Assembly (NCBI GenBank): GCA_963809205.1
Contig: CAWEIS010000006.1
Span: forward strand, 1 to 64,000
Length of the DNA stretch: 64,000 bases
Direction of reading: 5' to 3'
Source of the DNA: DATLLN01 sp963809205
GTDB taxonomy: Bacteria > Actinomycetota > Thermoleophilia > Gaiellales > JAICJC01
A model generated the notes under the pieces. That model did not search any database. It was not told the DNA's origin and was given only the letters and a program-made list of their open reading frames with translations. The translations under genes and the position numbers were made by a program. Positions 1 through 8,158 of this stretch are shown one piece after another (the stretch's first letter is position 1; each line of letters starts with the position of its first letter).

Positions 1-1
1 C

Positions 2-370
2 GAGGCACAACTCCGCGACCCCGGATCGCTGCTGCGCTGGATCACAGCCATGATCCGGCTGCGGAAGGAATGCCCCGAGATCGGGTGGGGCGCTTCGCAG
101 GTATTGCCGAGCGGCCGCCGTGAGGTACTGGCCATGCTCTACACCTGGCGAGGCACTGGGATCGTCTGCATCCACAACCTCGGGCCGGCGAGCGTGCGCG
201 CCCGAGTGACACTTGACGATTCCTACGCGGAGCTGACCGCGCTGCTCGATCACGAGCCCAGCAGCGCTGGAGCGCGGGGCGTCCACCAGATCGACCTCGA
301 GCCCTTCGACTACCGCTGGTATCGCGTCGACGGCCGGGATGCAGCAGTACGCAGGGAACGAGCCGGCTAG
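2..370 (+). CDS. Trehalose synthase / maltose glucosyltransferase-type alpha-amylase, C-terminal end (5' partial)
   Basis: The reading frame is open from base 2 and ends at a TAG at 368-370, so the window begins inside a gene. The peptide EAQLRDPGSLLRWI followed by MIRLRKECPEIGWG is the end of the catalytic barrel of GH13 trehalose synthases. It is followed by a beta-sandwich C-domain with the usual YTWRGTGIVCIHNL stretch. Family members of 550-600 residues interconvert maltose and trehalose in the cytoplasm; only about 122 residues are visible here. An ATG at 50 is internal, not a start. A related GH13 enzyme (oligo-1,6-glucosidase type) cannot be excluded from the tail alone. Confidence 0.8.
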   Translation, partial: EAQLRDPGSLLRWITAMIRLRKECPEIGWGASQVLPSGRREVLAMLYTWRGTGIVCIHNLGPASVRARVTLDDSYAELTALLDHEPSSAGARGVHQIDLEPFDYRWYRVDGRDAAVRRERAG

Positions 371-626
371 CCAGGAGACAGCCCGGTCGCACTCGACGAC
401 GCCGCGTCGCGTGTGGCGGAGCACAGCGACATCGATCAGCATGAGCGAGTGATCGGCGATCCCGGCCCCAGCTCCGCATGTGAGTAGGAGCAGGCCACGA
501 GTCGTTCGGCGAGCGGCGCCTCCCCCGGTACCTACAATGCGCACCGTCGCGGCGGCCCGCCCGCATCTCAGGGTCGTCGAACGGCAGCCACTGCGACGTG
601 TTGTTATCTCCTAGCTGCGCCCGTGG

Positions 627-1355
627 TCAGGTCGTGGCGGAGCTGATGTGCACGTTGTCGTACTCCACCGTGGTGCCGGCGAGCGTGGTGAACATGTCCA
701 GCCCGGCGGATCGGAACGGCCCGGAGCCATTCTCGTCGCCGACGCGGACCTTCTCGACTCCGTCTATCTGCAGGGTGAGCGTCGTCCCGGCGCCGGAGGA
801 ATCGCATTCCGCGCGGACGTGCACGGTGCGCCGGCTGCCTACGAGGTCGGGGTCGGGCCGGGCGGCGAGCAGGTTCTTCAAATAGAAGCTGTCCTTGATC
901 GTCTGGTCCGTCTCGTCGTATCTGAGCACGCCGGCCCTGCCGTCGGCCGGCTGGACGACGAAGACGTACCCGCGAGCCGGCTGACCGGCGCCGGTCACCG
1001 TGCAGTTGACGCCGTAGTAGGCGTAGTCGCGCTTTCCGAGCGTTGGCAGGGCGGTCAGAGTGACGTCGGTCTCGACGATCAGATCATCGACCGGGCCGAA
1101 CCGGGTCGGCACAGTCTGGTGATAGTTGGCCGACGGGTCATGGACGGTGATCCGATAGGCGCCATCGACGCAGCCCACCTCGGCGCCGCCGCTGTCGTCC
1201 TGCGCCCAGTGGCAGTCGCCGGAGAAGTCGTCGTCGATCGGCAGGTCGCCGGTGACGACGGACGACCCGAGGGAGCTGGTGCCGCATCCCGAGACGGGGA
1301 GTGCCAGGGCGAGCATGACAAGCAGCGGCCACCTTCCTGTCGTCGAGTCAGTCAT
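627..1355 (-). CDS. Secreted lipoprotein with a lectin/jelly-roll-like domain, function unknown
   Basis: This 242-residue protein opens with a lipoprotein signal peptide: a short polar N-terminus, a hydrophobic run, and the lipobox LPVSGC. Maturation at that cysteine is expected and the protein should be anchored outside the membrane. The remainder (DDDFSGDCHWAQD, then alternating beta-strand sequence with TLQIDGVEKVRVGDENG) resembles the laminin-G/3-keto-disaccharide hydrolase beta-sandwich fold, but no catalytic motif is evident. The ATG at 1355 is chosen because it overlaps the stop of a tiny upstream membrane-protein gene. A longer in-frame form starting at 1406 would put 17 polar residues before the signal peptide and is unlikely. 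Confidence 0.75.
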   Translation of the reverse strand: MTDSTTGRWPLLVMLALALPVSGCGTSSLGSSVVTGDLPIDDDFSGDCHWAQDDSGGAEVGCVDGAYRITVHDPSANYHQTVPTRFGPVDDLIVETDVTLTALPTLGKRDYAYYGVNCTVTGAGQPARGYVFVVQPADGRAGVLRYDETDQTIKDSFYLKNLLAARPDPDLVGSRRTVHVRAECDSSGAGTTLTLQIDGVEKVRVGDENGSGPFRSAGLDMFTTLAGTTVEYDNVHISSATT

Positions 1356-1482
1356 AGGTGATCCACGTAAAGATGAAGACCGCCAGCCCCGCGAGTCCCG
1401 CAACAACGATCGCCGCGGCGATCACGACCGCCACGGCCCATTCGGTGCGTTGCCGGTCCCACCGGTCGATCCAATCCGTCAT
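1348..1482 (-). CDS. Tiny single-pass membrane protein (44 aa)
   Basis: The frame encodes 44 residues: a charged start (MTDWIDRWDRQRTEW), one long hydrophobic helix of about 24 residues rich in A, V, I and G, and a short tail ending TWITYD. Its TGA (1348-1350) lies inside the downstream lipoprotein gene, overlapping the lipoprotein start by 8 bases, so the two are probably translationally coupled. GAGGG sits directly before the ATG at 1482. An in-frame ATG five codons upstream (1497) is an alternative start. The hydrophobic profile and the coupling are the only evidence; no family was recognised. Confidence 0.5.
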   Translation of the reverse strand: MTDWIDRWDRQRTEWAVAVVIAAAIVVAGLAGLAVFIFTWITYD

Positions 1483-1629
1483 CCCTCGACGTTGCATTCC
1501 TCGACGCTAGTCGCAGGCCGTCGGGGTTCGCATCAGGGATATCCCTGGTCATCGAGAAGCAACACCCTCTCGTGCGATGAGTCCACAGCGGGACGGTCAG
1601 ACCGAACGCGGAGGATGTATGACCCGATC

Positions 1630-3705
1630 TCAGGCTGCGTCGAGTTCGATCTGGTCAGCCAGATCGAGAACCGCGAGCAGCGCTTCGACGACCGCGGGGT
1701 CGAAGTGGGAGCCGGCGCACCGGCGCAGCTCGGCCGCGGCCTGGTGTGGTGTGCGCGCCGGTGAGTAGGGCCGATCGGCCGTCATCGCTGCGTAGGCATC
1801 CGCTGCGGCAATGATGCGCGCTTCGATGGGGATGGCCGGTCCGGCGAGATCGTCCGGGTAGCCGCTGCCGCTGTAGCGCTCGTGATGGTGGCGTACGGCA
1901 GGAGCGACCTCCCGCAGGGCGGGGATACGGACGACGATGTCTGCGCCGACACCGGGATGCGTCCGCATGGCTGCCCACTCGGCGTCGTCCAGCGGCCCGG
2001 GCTTGTTCAGGATGTGCTCGGGAACGGCGAGCTTTCCGATGTCGTGCAGCCATCCGGCGAGCCGGCAGCGCTGTGCCGTGCGAGCGGGCAGCTCCAGGTG
2101 TTCGGCCGTCAGCCCGGCGAGGCGGGCGACCTCGGCCGCGTGCTCCTGCGGGACGCCTTCCCGGAGGCCGCACGCGAACGCCAGGGCTCGCGCCGACTCG
2201 ACGGCATTCGTCGCGGCGTTCGGTGCGTCGGCAGAGCGCGCGTCGCCCGGGCGGAGCGAGACGCAGTTACGTCCGCGGTGCTTCGCCTCGTACAGACAGC
2301 TGTCGGCCCACTCCAGGAGCGCGTCGAGGGTCTCGCCATGTTCGGGTGCGAGCGCGCCGCCGACGGAGATTGTGAGGTCGACATGGACGTCTCCGTTCGC
2401 GATCGGCGAGTCGCCGATGGCGTGGCGGAAGCTTTCGGCTCTCCGGACGAGCTCATCCGCCGAGCGGGCGCCGGGCAAGAGGATGGCGAACTCCTCGCCG
2501 CCCCAGCGCGCCAGGCAGTCTCCGGGCTCGAGGCCGGTGCTCAGCCGGTTGGCGAGGTCGATGAGAACGGCGTCGCCGACGGCGTGGCCGTATGCGTCGT
2601 TGATCTCCTTGAAGTTGTCGGCGTCGAGCAGCAGCAGGCCGCACGCGGCGGTGTTCGCCGCGAGCGTCTCCGTGGCGATGTGGGCGAAGTGGCGCCGGTT
2701 GAAGGTGCCCGTGAGCTCGTCGGTGCCGGCACGCACCTCGGCGTCCGCACGAGCGCGCTCCAGCTCGCGATGTGCGACCTTCATCTCCCGCATGCTACGC
2801 CTGAGCTCGTCCTCGAGGTGCCGCCGCTCGGTCACGTCCGACACGATCCCGCTCACCTCGAACGTGCCGTCGGGGCGCGGGCGGCAGGCGGCGCGGTCGT
2901 ACACCCAGCGGGTGATCCCGTCGGCTCCGAGCAGGCGATATGTGACCTCCGCGTCCTCTCCCCGCCCCAGCGCCTGGTTGAAAGCGTCGTACGCGGGTCG
3001 ATCGTCAGCGTGCACGGCCGCGTCCCAGTTGATCATGTCCGGGTCGGGTTCCGCGCCGCCCAGCAGCCGGTCGCCACCCGGGCCCTGGAAGAGCTCCTCG
3101 ACCTGGCCGTCGGGGAGTGCGAGTGCGAGGTAGACGTGGGCGCCGACAACGTCGAGAAGGCTGGCGAAGCGGCCGCTGGCCTCGTCCAGGCGGGCGGCGG
3201 CCTCTTCGCGGGCGGTGACGTCGGAGATCAGGCCCTCGACGAGGACGTTGCCGTTGGCCAGACGGCGCGGTCGGGCACGGTCGCGCACGATCCGGGTGGC
3301 TCCGTCGAGCCCGGCGACGCGGTACGTCACCTCGGCGTCCTCTCCGGCCAGCAGGTCACGGTTGAACGCCTCGTACTTGGCCCAGTCCGCCGGCGCGATG
3401 CGCGATTCCCAGAATCGTCCCGCCTCGGCGTCTTCCGGGACAGGGCCGCCGATCAAACCCTCGACCGTGGACGTCGAGGCGTGGTGGATGTAGCGGCCGT
3501 CGGCCGTGATCTCGCCGGCGTAGACATGTTCTTCGAACAGGTCGAGAATCCGGGCTAGCTCGACCGCCCGCCGGCGCCGGCTCCCCGCTTCGCGGCGACA
3601 GAGCGCGCGCGTCGCGTGCCACAGGCCGCGAACGCGGCCATGGTGCGCCGATGCCCTGGTGGTGGGCACGGGTGAATCATCGCGCCTGAGTGTCGAGCCG
3701 GTCAT
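1630..3705 (-). CDS. PAS-PAS-GGDEF-HD-GYP signalling protein (cyclic-di-GMP turnover)
   Basis: This 691-residue cytoplasmic protein has no membrane segments. Two PAS domains (about 45-165 and 175-295, each ending in a DVT-x-R motif) are followed by a short coiled coil, a GGDEF domain (about 325-480) and an HD-GYP domain (about 495-690). The diguanylate cyclase signature is intact as GGEEF at 402-406. The phosphodiesterase signature is also intact: HDIGKLAVP near 554 and HHHERYSGSGYP at 606-617. Both synthesis and breakdown of cyclic-di-GMP are therefore possible, with the PAS pair as the likely sensor. It is monocistronic, between a lipoprotein and a broken gene, both on the same strand. Confidence 0.92.
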   Translation of the reverse strand: MTGSTLRRDDSPVPTTRASAHHGRVRGLWHATRALCRREAGSRRRRAVELARILDLFEEHVYAGEITADGRYIHHASTSTVEGLIGGPVPEDAEAGRFWESRIAPADWAKYEAFNRDLLAGEDAEVTYRVAGLDGATRIVRDRARPRRLANGNVLVEGLISDVTAREEAAARLDEASGRFASLLDVVGAHVYLALALPDGQVEELFQGPGGDRLLGGAEPDPDMINWDAAVHADDRPAYDAFNQALGRGEDAEVTYRLLGADGITRWVYDRAACRPRPDGTFEVSGIVSDVTERRHLEDELRRSMREMKVAHRELERARADAEVRAGTDELTGTFNRRHFAHIATETLAANTAACGLLLLDADNFKEINDAYGHAVGDAVLIDLANRLSTGLEPGDCLARWGGEEFAILLPGARSADELVRRAESFRHAIGDSPIANGDVHVDLTISVGGALAPEHGETLDALLEWADSCLYEAKHRGRNCVSLRPGDARSADAPNAATNAVESARALAFACGLREGVPQEHAAEVARLAGLTAEHLELPARTAQRCRLAGWLHDIGKLAVPEHILNKPGPLDDAEWAAMRTHPGVGADIVVRIPALREVAPAVRHHHERYSGSGYPDDLAGPAIPIEARIIAAADAYAAMTADRPYSPARTPHQAAAELRRCAGSHFDPAVVEALLAVLDLADQIELDAA

Positions 3706-3756
3706 GGCCGTTGACCTTGTGATCGGCGCGACGAGAGGTTCGCTTGACCCGTGCGC

Positions 3757-4577
3757 TCACCTCTGAGCCCGGGTGACGCGTTCGACCACGCGCTGGATCG
3801 ACTGCAGGTGCGTCGAGCGCCAGACGTGCCGCTGCTCGTAGGGCCAGGCGTAGATCGGATTGCCCTCGCGAACCAACCCCAGGAGACGCGGCTCGCTGAG
3901 GCTGCGGGCGGACCACTCGTAGAGCGGCTGCAGTCGCGGCGCAATCACGCCGTAGTCGAGTAAGCGGCCAAGACGCTGCTCGTCCGCCACGTACCACTCG
4001 ACGCTCCGGTCGAGTGGGTAGTAGTTCGGGATGACGCGCCGGAGCGCGAGGAACACGCCCGTCGTCCCGAACCGAGGATCCCCGACCAGGCGGGCAAGCC
4101 ATGCCAACCGCCCCAGGGCGAGACCCGGCGCCGCGACGAGGGCGTGGGCGTAGAGAACGCGGGCCAGCGCAACGTTGATGAAGAAGCGCTCGGCGGCGTT
4201 CTCGTCTTCGGCAAGCGCTTCGTGCTCCAGGTAGCCCGCCACGATGCTGGCGTTGTGAGCCCGGTACCACGGGGACGGCGTCGGCGTGTCCCAAACCGCA
4301 GCCACAACCGCACAGCCTGCGACGAGGGCTCGCCAGATCGACCGCCGACCAGCGCGACGGCCTCGCATCCGTCCCGTAACAGACGCTCGTTCACTGCCCG
4401 CCACCAGCGGCTCCCCGGCGGCGACCCATCGAACGGGTTGAGCAGACCACGCTGGGCCTGCCAGCGCATGAACGAGAGCGCCGCCCGCCGGAACGGCAGA
4501 TGTCGCGGTGCGCGGCCGGTCGGCCCGTGGTACGTCCGTTCGAGCAGCGCGAGACGAGCAGCCGGATCGTCGCGCAC
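3757..4577 (-). pseudogene. Frameshifted conserved actinobacterial protein of unknown function
   Basis: Two overlapping minus-strand frames read as one protein. The N-terminal half is in the frame from 4577 (LALLERTYHGP ... NPFDGSPPGSRWWRAVNERLL ... RLWLRF). The C-terminal half is in the frame ending at 3757 (DTPTPSPWYRAHNASIVAGY ... NPIYAWPYEQRHVWRS). The joint lies at 4290-4297, in TTTGGG, where one base seems lost. Upstream of 4577 the frame stays open to about 4650 (FLKQESDWETALGW) but no ATG or GTG start is visible, so the 5' end may also be damaged. The combined sequence resembles a conserved actinobacterial family seen in Streptomyces with no assigned function. Confidence 0.65.
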
Positions 4578-4732
4578 CGCGGCGACTCGCGCCTCAGCCC
4601 AGCCGAGCGCGGTCTCCCAATCACTCTCCTGCTTCAGAAATGTCTCCCGTCCATGACCACATCATTCGCGCATCATGGGAATGCCGGTCGAGGTCGTCAG
4701 CGTATCCCGGCCGATGACATGGGCAGGTTGGC

Positions 4733-5368
4733 GTGATGCCGTCGCGGTGGGATGATTCGCTGACAATGCACATCTCGCGTGGGTTCCATGGACGCGACCG
4801 CGAAGGAGCGGATCCGGCGCGGGTGCCGCCCGGCCAGTACGTCACCACCGGCTTCCCCGTGCTGTCGGCCGGCCCCACTCCGCGGGTGGCGCTGGACGAG
4901 TGGACGTTCTCGATCCGCGGCGAGGTCGACGAGCCGCGCAGCTGGAGCTGGAACGAGCTGCAGGCGCTCCCGCGCGAGGACATCACAGTCGACATCCACT
5001 GCGTGACCAAGTGGTCGAAGCTGGACACCGACTGGGCCGGCGTCTCGATCGACGTCCTGCTGGACGGCGTCGACACGGCGGCCGAGCACGTGCTGGCGTA
5101 CTGCGACGGCGGGTACACCACCAACCTGCCGCTGGAGGACGTCACCGGCGGACGGGCGTGGCTCGCGTTCGGCTACGACGCCGAGCCCCTCGACCCTGAG
5201 CACGGTGGCCCGGTGCGGCTGCTGGTGCCGCACCTCTACTTCTGGAAGAGCGCGAAGTGGGTGCGCGGGATCGAGCTGCGCCTGGACGACCAGCCCGGCT
5301 TCTGGGAGCGCTACGGCTACCACAACTACGGCGATCCGTGGCGCGAGCAGCGCTACGCCGGCGATTGA
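4733..5368 (+). CDS. Sulfite oxidase-like molybdopterin oxidoreductase
   Basis: This 211-residue protein of the small SUOX-like (YuiH-type) family binds molybdenum cofactor without heme or dimerisation domains. The cofactor-ligating cysteine is Cys90 in DIHCVTKWS. Other conserved blocks are CDGGYTTNLPLED, YDAEPLDPEHGGPVR and KSAKWVRGI. No Tat signal is present, so it is predicted to be cytoplasmic. The 3' end overlaps the start of the reductase gene (TTGA, 5365-5368) and a DUF6510 gene follows, forming a three-gene operon. The reductase would pass electrons to or from the Mo centre. GTG at 4733 or ATG at 4736 could start it. The substrate is unknown. Confidence 0.9.
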   Translation: MMPSRWDDSLTMHISRGFHGRDREGADPARVPPGQYVTTGFPVLSAGPTPRVALDEWTFSIRGEVDEPRSWSWNELQALPREDITVDIHCVTKWSKLDTDWAGVSIDVLLDGVDTAAEHVLAYCDGGYTTNLPLEDVTGGRAWLAFGYDAEPLDPEHGGPVRLLVPHLYFWKSAKWVRGIELRLDDQPGFWERYGYHNYGDPWREQRYAGD

Positions 5369-6087
5369 ACTGGCGGCTCGGCACCGTCGTCGAGCTGCTG
5401 GCCGAAACCGACCGGACGGCCAGCATCGTGCTCGGCGTGCCCGAGTGGCCTGGGCACCGGGCCGGCCAGCATGTGGACGTGCGGCTGACCGCCGAGGACG
5501 GCTACCAGGCGCAGCGCAGCTACTCGATCGCGTCGGCACCGGAGGACGCGTCCCTGGTGCTGACGGTGGAGCGGCTCGACGACGGCGAGGTGTCCTCGTA
5601 CCTGGTGGGCGCGCTCCGCGCGGGCGACGATCTCGAGCTGCGGGGGCCGATCGGCGGCTACTTCGTGTGGGAGGAGGCTCTTGGCGGACCGCTGATGCTG
5701 GTGGCCGGCGGCTCCGGGATCGTGCCGCTTCGGGCGATGCTCCGCCACCGGCTGACGAGCGGCAGCGCGGTTCCCGTGCGGCTGCTGTACTCGGCGCGCT
5801 CGCACCACGAGCTGATCTACCGCGAGGAGCTGGCCGCGGCCGCGCAGCAGAATGGGGTCGGTGTCAGCGTGACGCTCACCCGCGAGCAGCCGGCCGGCTG
5901 GGACGGATACGACCGCCGGATCGACCGGGCACTGCTCGCGGAGATCGTGTGGCCGCCGGCCGAGCGGCCGCGCGTCTACGTGTGCGGCCCCACCGCCTTC
6001 GTCGAGGTGGCCGCGGACGCGCTGGTGTCGCTCGGCCACGAGCCGGGCCGCATCCGCACCGAGCGGTTCGGGCCTACCGGAACATAG
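5365..6087 (+). CDS. Ferredoxin-NADP reductase-like FAD oxidoreductase
   Basis: This 240-residue flavoprotein carries an N-terminal FAD-binding barrel with RSYSIASAP, and a C-terminal NAD(P)-binding domain with GGSGIVPLRAM and VCGPTAFVE. There is no 2Fe-2S domain, so electrons must leave through a partner, most simply the SUOX-like protein encoded just upstream. The start is placed at TTG 5365, which overlaps the upstream TGA by 3 bases. Longer upstream readings are non-homologous translation of the previous gene in another frame. Confidence 0.88.
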   Translation: MNWRLGTVVELLAETDRTASIVLGVPEWPGHRAGQHVDVRLTAEDGYQAQRSYSIASAPEDASLVLTVERLDDGEVSSYLVGALRAGDDLELRGPIGGYFVWEEALGGPLMLVAGGSGIVPLRAMLRHRLTSGSAVPVRLLYSARSHHELIYREELAAAAQQNGVGVSVTLTREQPAGWDGYDRRIDRALLAEIVWPPAERPRVYVCGPTAFVEVAADALVSLGHEPGRIRTERFGPTGT

Positions 6088-6095
6088 GAGGCAGG

Positions 6096-6347
6096 ATGCT
6101 GGACGGAAACGCGATCGCGGGAACACTGGAGGACATCTTCGGCGCCGACATGACGCTGGTCGTGTCGACCTGCGGCGGCTGCGGGTCGCGCGGCCCGCTG
6201 GCGGAGACGGCCGTTTACATGCGCGCGCCGGGCGTGGTCATGCGGTGCCGCCGGTGCGACAACGTGCTGGTGGTGGTGATCCAACGAGGCGACGTCTATT
6301 GCATCGATGTCCAGGGCACGGCCGAGTTGAGAGCGACCGGTAGCTGA
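6096..6347 (+). CDS. DUF6510 family zinc-ribbon protein
   Basis: This 83-residue protein has two knuckles, C26-GG-C29 and C51-RR-C54, that should hold one zinc ion. The start is set by a strong ribosome binding site, AGGAGG at 6086-6091, four bases before the ATG at 6096. Proteins of this kind are regularly found beside SUOX-like and FNR-like genes, as here. The role is unknown; it may assist cofactor insertion or couple the two redox proteins. Confidence 0.85.
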   Translation: MLDGNAIAGTLEDIFGADMTLVVSTCGGCGSRGPLAETAVYMRAPGVVMRCRRCDNVLVVVIQRGDVYCIDVQGTAELRATGS

Positions 6348-6389
6348 CGCCGCTACCCCCGGACGCCGGTGTCGATGCCCCGGCCGGGT

Positions 6390-6893
6390 TCAGGCCGGCG
6401 GGCTCGGGTTATGGTGGGCCAACCGCCACCATGCGTCCGACCCATCGCCGGTCGTGGCATCGGGATCCTGCAGGTAGGTCTCGCGCGTCATCCCCGGCAC
6501 GACGTGTGAGCGCGCCGTGCCCCGATTGGAGAATGGCGCGAGCAGCCCGACCATCCTGCCGGCATAGGCGACCGCGTCATCCGCGCCGTCCCACTGGTAG
6601 ACGCCGCGGTACACCCGGGTTCGACGATCGTCGAGCCACAGCTTCGAGCGGAACCCCCGGAAGCCGGCGAACAGCGGCGTGTGGATCAGACACTCGTGAC
6701 GGAACCCGGTATGCAGTGGCGCCAGGTCATCCAGGAACGCCAGCCGGAACGCGATCACGAGCACCGTCGGATGCGCGGTTGCAGCATCAAGAAGCCGGGT
6801 CTCGCGGAACACCCGCGAGGTGGTTCCATCCGCGAACACCAGCGTGGCGCCGACATTCTCCGTCGGCTGCTCCAGTTCATGGCCGACGGACAT
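6390..6893 (-). CDS. Conserved hypothetical protein
   Basis: From the ATG at 6893 this gives 167 residues, mixed alpha/beta and soluble. Recognisable blocks are IHTPLFAGFRGFRSKLWL and RVYRGVYQWDGADDAVAYAG. They look like a dimeric alpha-beta-barrel (monooxygenase-like or YdhR-like) fold, seen in uncharacterised actinobacterial proteins. An in-frame TTG at 6950 would add 19 residues; the ATG is preferred, without a clear ribosome binding site. The gene follows the phosphoketolase remnant on the same strand and may once have been transcribed with it. Confidence 0.6.
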   Translation of the reverse strand: MSVGHELEQPTENVGATLVFADGTTSRVFRETRLLDAATAHPTVLVIAFRLAFLDDLAPLHTGFRHECLIHTPLFAGFRGFRSKLWLDDRRTRVYRGVYQWDGADDAVAYAGRMVGLLAPFSNRGTARSHVVPGMTRETYLQDPDATTGDGSDAWWRLAHHNPSPPA

Positions 6894-6986
6894 CCGCGCC
6901 CACTCGCGGACGGAGGCGCCATAGTCCGTGAGCGCCGACAGCGAGCTCAACGCGGGTCTCCGCGGCGGCCGGTCACGGTGCGGATC

Positions 6987-7494
6987 CTATCCAGACGAAG
7001 CGGTGTGCGACGGCGAGTATCCGAGCTCGCCGCCCTCGTGGATTGACCCGGGCGTCTCGGGAGCCACGTGCGAGGGAATGCCGCCCGGGAACGAGAACCG
7101 CCGGAACAACTCCAGCAGACCAGCCGTTGCGGGCGACGTGGGGGTACACCTCGCTGTATCTACCTTCCAGATACGCGTTGGCGACGGCGGCCGGCCCGCC
7201 GTGGCCGGGCCCGATGACCATGATCGCATCGAGCTCCCGTCGCCGGATCACGCGGTTCATGTGGGCGTAGACGAAGTTCATCCCGGCCGTCGTTCCCCAG
7301 TGTCCCAGCAGGCGCGGCTTGACATGGGTCGGTTGCAGCGCCTCCCGCAACAGCGGATTTGCCATCAGATAGATCTGGCCCACGGAGAGATAGTTGGCCG
7401 CCCGCCAGTAGGCATCGATCAGCTCGAGCTCGTCCGCGGTGCCAGCGCTCGAGCGCCCTGGCGGAGATTCGGTGTGGTCCGTGTCACTGTTCAC
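6987..7494 (-). pseudogene. xfp: Phosphoketolase (Xfp) N-terminal remnant, frameshifted and truncated
   Basis: The frame from 7494 reads as the start of xylulose-5-phosphate/fructose-6-phosphate phosphoketolase: LIDAYWRAANYLSVGQIYLM, then LLGHWGTTAGMNFVYAHMNR and GPGHGGPAAVANAYLEG. Near 7125-7134 the homology jumps frame and continues as LLELFRRFSFPGGIPSH then PETPGSIHEGGELGYS, stopping at 6987. About 165 of the usual 790 or so residues remain; the ThDP-binding and C-terminal domains are gone. The fragment therefore cannot make acetyl phosphate. It is a real degraded gene, not merely a base-call error, because it carries both a frameshift and a large 3' loss. Confidence 0.85.
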
Positions 7495-7710
7495 GAGCGG
7501 GTCCCTCCATCAGACGGACGACAGGCGGAGCTTACGGCGACTGCGTGGTCCCCGGCCAGCTCGATCAGCCCGTGTGCTTGCTGTGTGACCTGGATCAAAG
7601 GTGGACCTCGTCCGCGGGCGGTACACGCGCCAGCCGCCGAGGCGTAGGATCACCATGGCACGCGTCATCTGATACGAGGTGGCGGCAGGGGTTCGAGGTC
7701 AGGAGTTCCG

Positions 7711-8016
7711 ATGATTGGCACGATCGTCAAACTCAGCTACCCGGACGGCATCGACCGATCTCGCGTGCTCAAGGTCGCCGCGGAATCGAAGCGCATGTTC
7801 GACGGCATGCCCGGCCTCCGCCGCAAGGTGTTCATGCTGGACGAGGAGCATGACGAGGCGGTCAACGTCTACCTGTGGGATTCCGAGGAGGCCGCCCGCG
7901 GTTTCTTCACTGACGATGTCACTTCGCTGATCACCGACGTGTACGGCGTGGCTCCCACCATCCGGCACGTGGAGATCCTCGCCGTCGTGGACAACGCCCC
8001 GTCCGCCGTCGCCTGA
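7711..8016 (+). CDS. Small monooxygenase-fold (ABM/YdhR-like) protein
   Basis: This 101-residue protein has an alpha-beta-barrel pattern typical of dimeric antibiotic-biosynthesis-monooxygenase-like proteins: IVKLSYPDGID, GMPGLRRKVFMLDEEHDEAVNVYLWDS split over two strands, then EEAARGFFTDD. AGGAG at 7701-7705 fixes the ATG at 7711. A weak 7-bp hairpin follows the stop (8023-8042). Enzymatic activity is not assured, since many such proteins only bind small ligands. It is transcribed toward the receiver/reductase gene. Confidence 0.75.
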   Translation: MIGTIVKLSYPDGIDRSRVLKVAAESKRMFDGMPGLRRKVFMLDEEHDEAVNVYLWDSEEAARGFFTDDVTSLITDVYGVAPTIRHVEILAVVDNAPSAVA

Positions 8017-8158
8017 GCCGGGCGAGCGCTCGCGGGCGCTCGGCGCCATCGTGTCGCGAGAGCGATCCGGCATCCTGGCTCGGCCGGCTGAGCGTTGCCT
8101 CCCGGAACATTGTCGGGATAACCGCACCGCGAAGCCCGTGAGCCTCATCTAAGGTCGA

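Noticed and set aside
371..626. Gap between the glycosidase end and the lipoprotein stop, with a 174-codon minus-strand frame across it
   Set aside because: The frame is Arg-rich noise overlapping the glycosidase gene; no promoter, RNA or repeat could be supported here.
7584..7599. TGTGA-N6-TCAAA, resembling a Crp/FNR site, upstream of the ABM-fold gene
   Set aside because: One base off the dyad consensus and no promoter elements at the right distance; a chance match cannot be excluded.
8023..8042. Seven-base stem CGAGCGC / GCGCTCG after the ABM-fold gene
   Set aside because: Short stem of very common GC-rich sequence and no T tract; too weak to list as a terminator.
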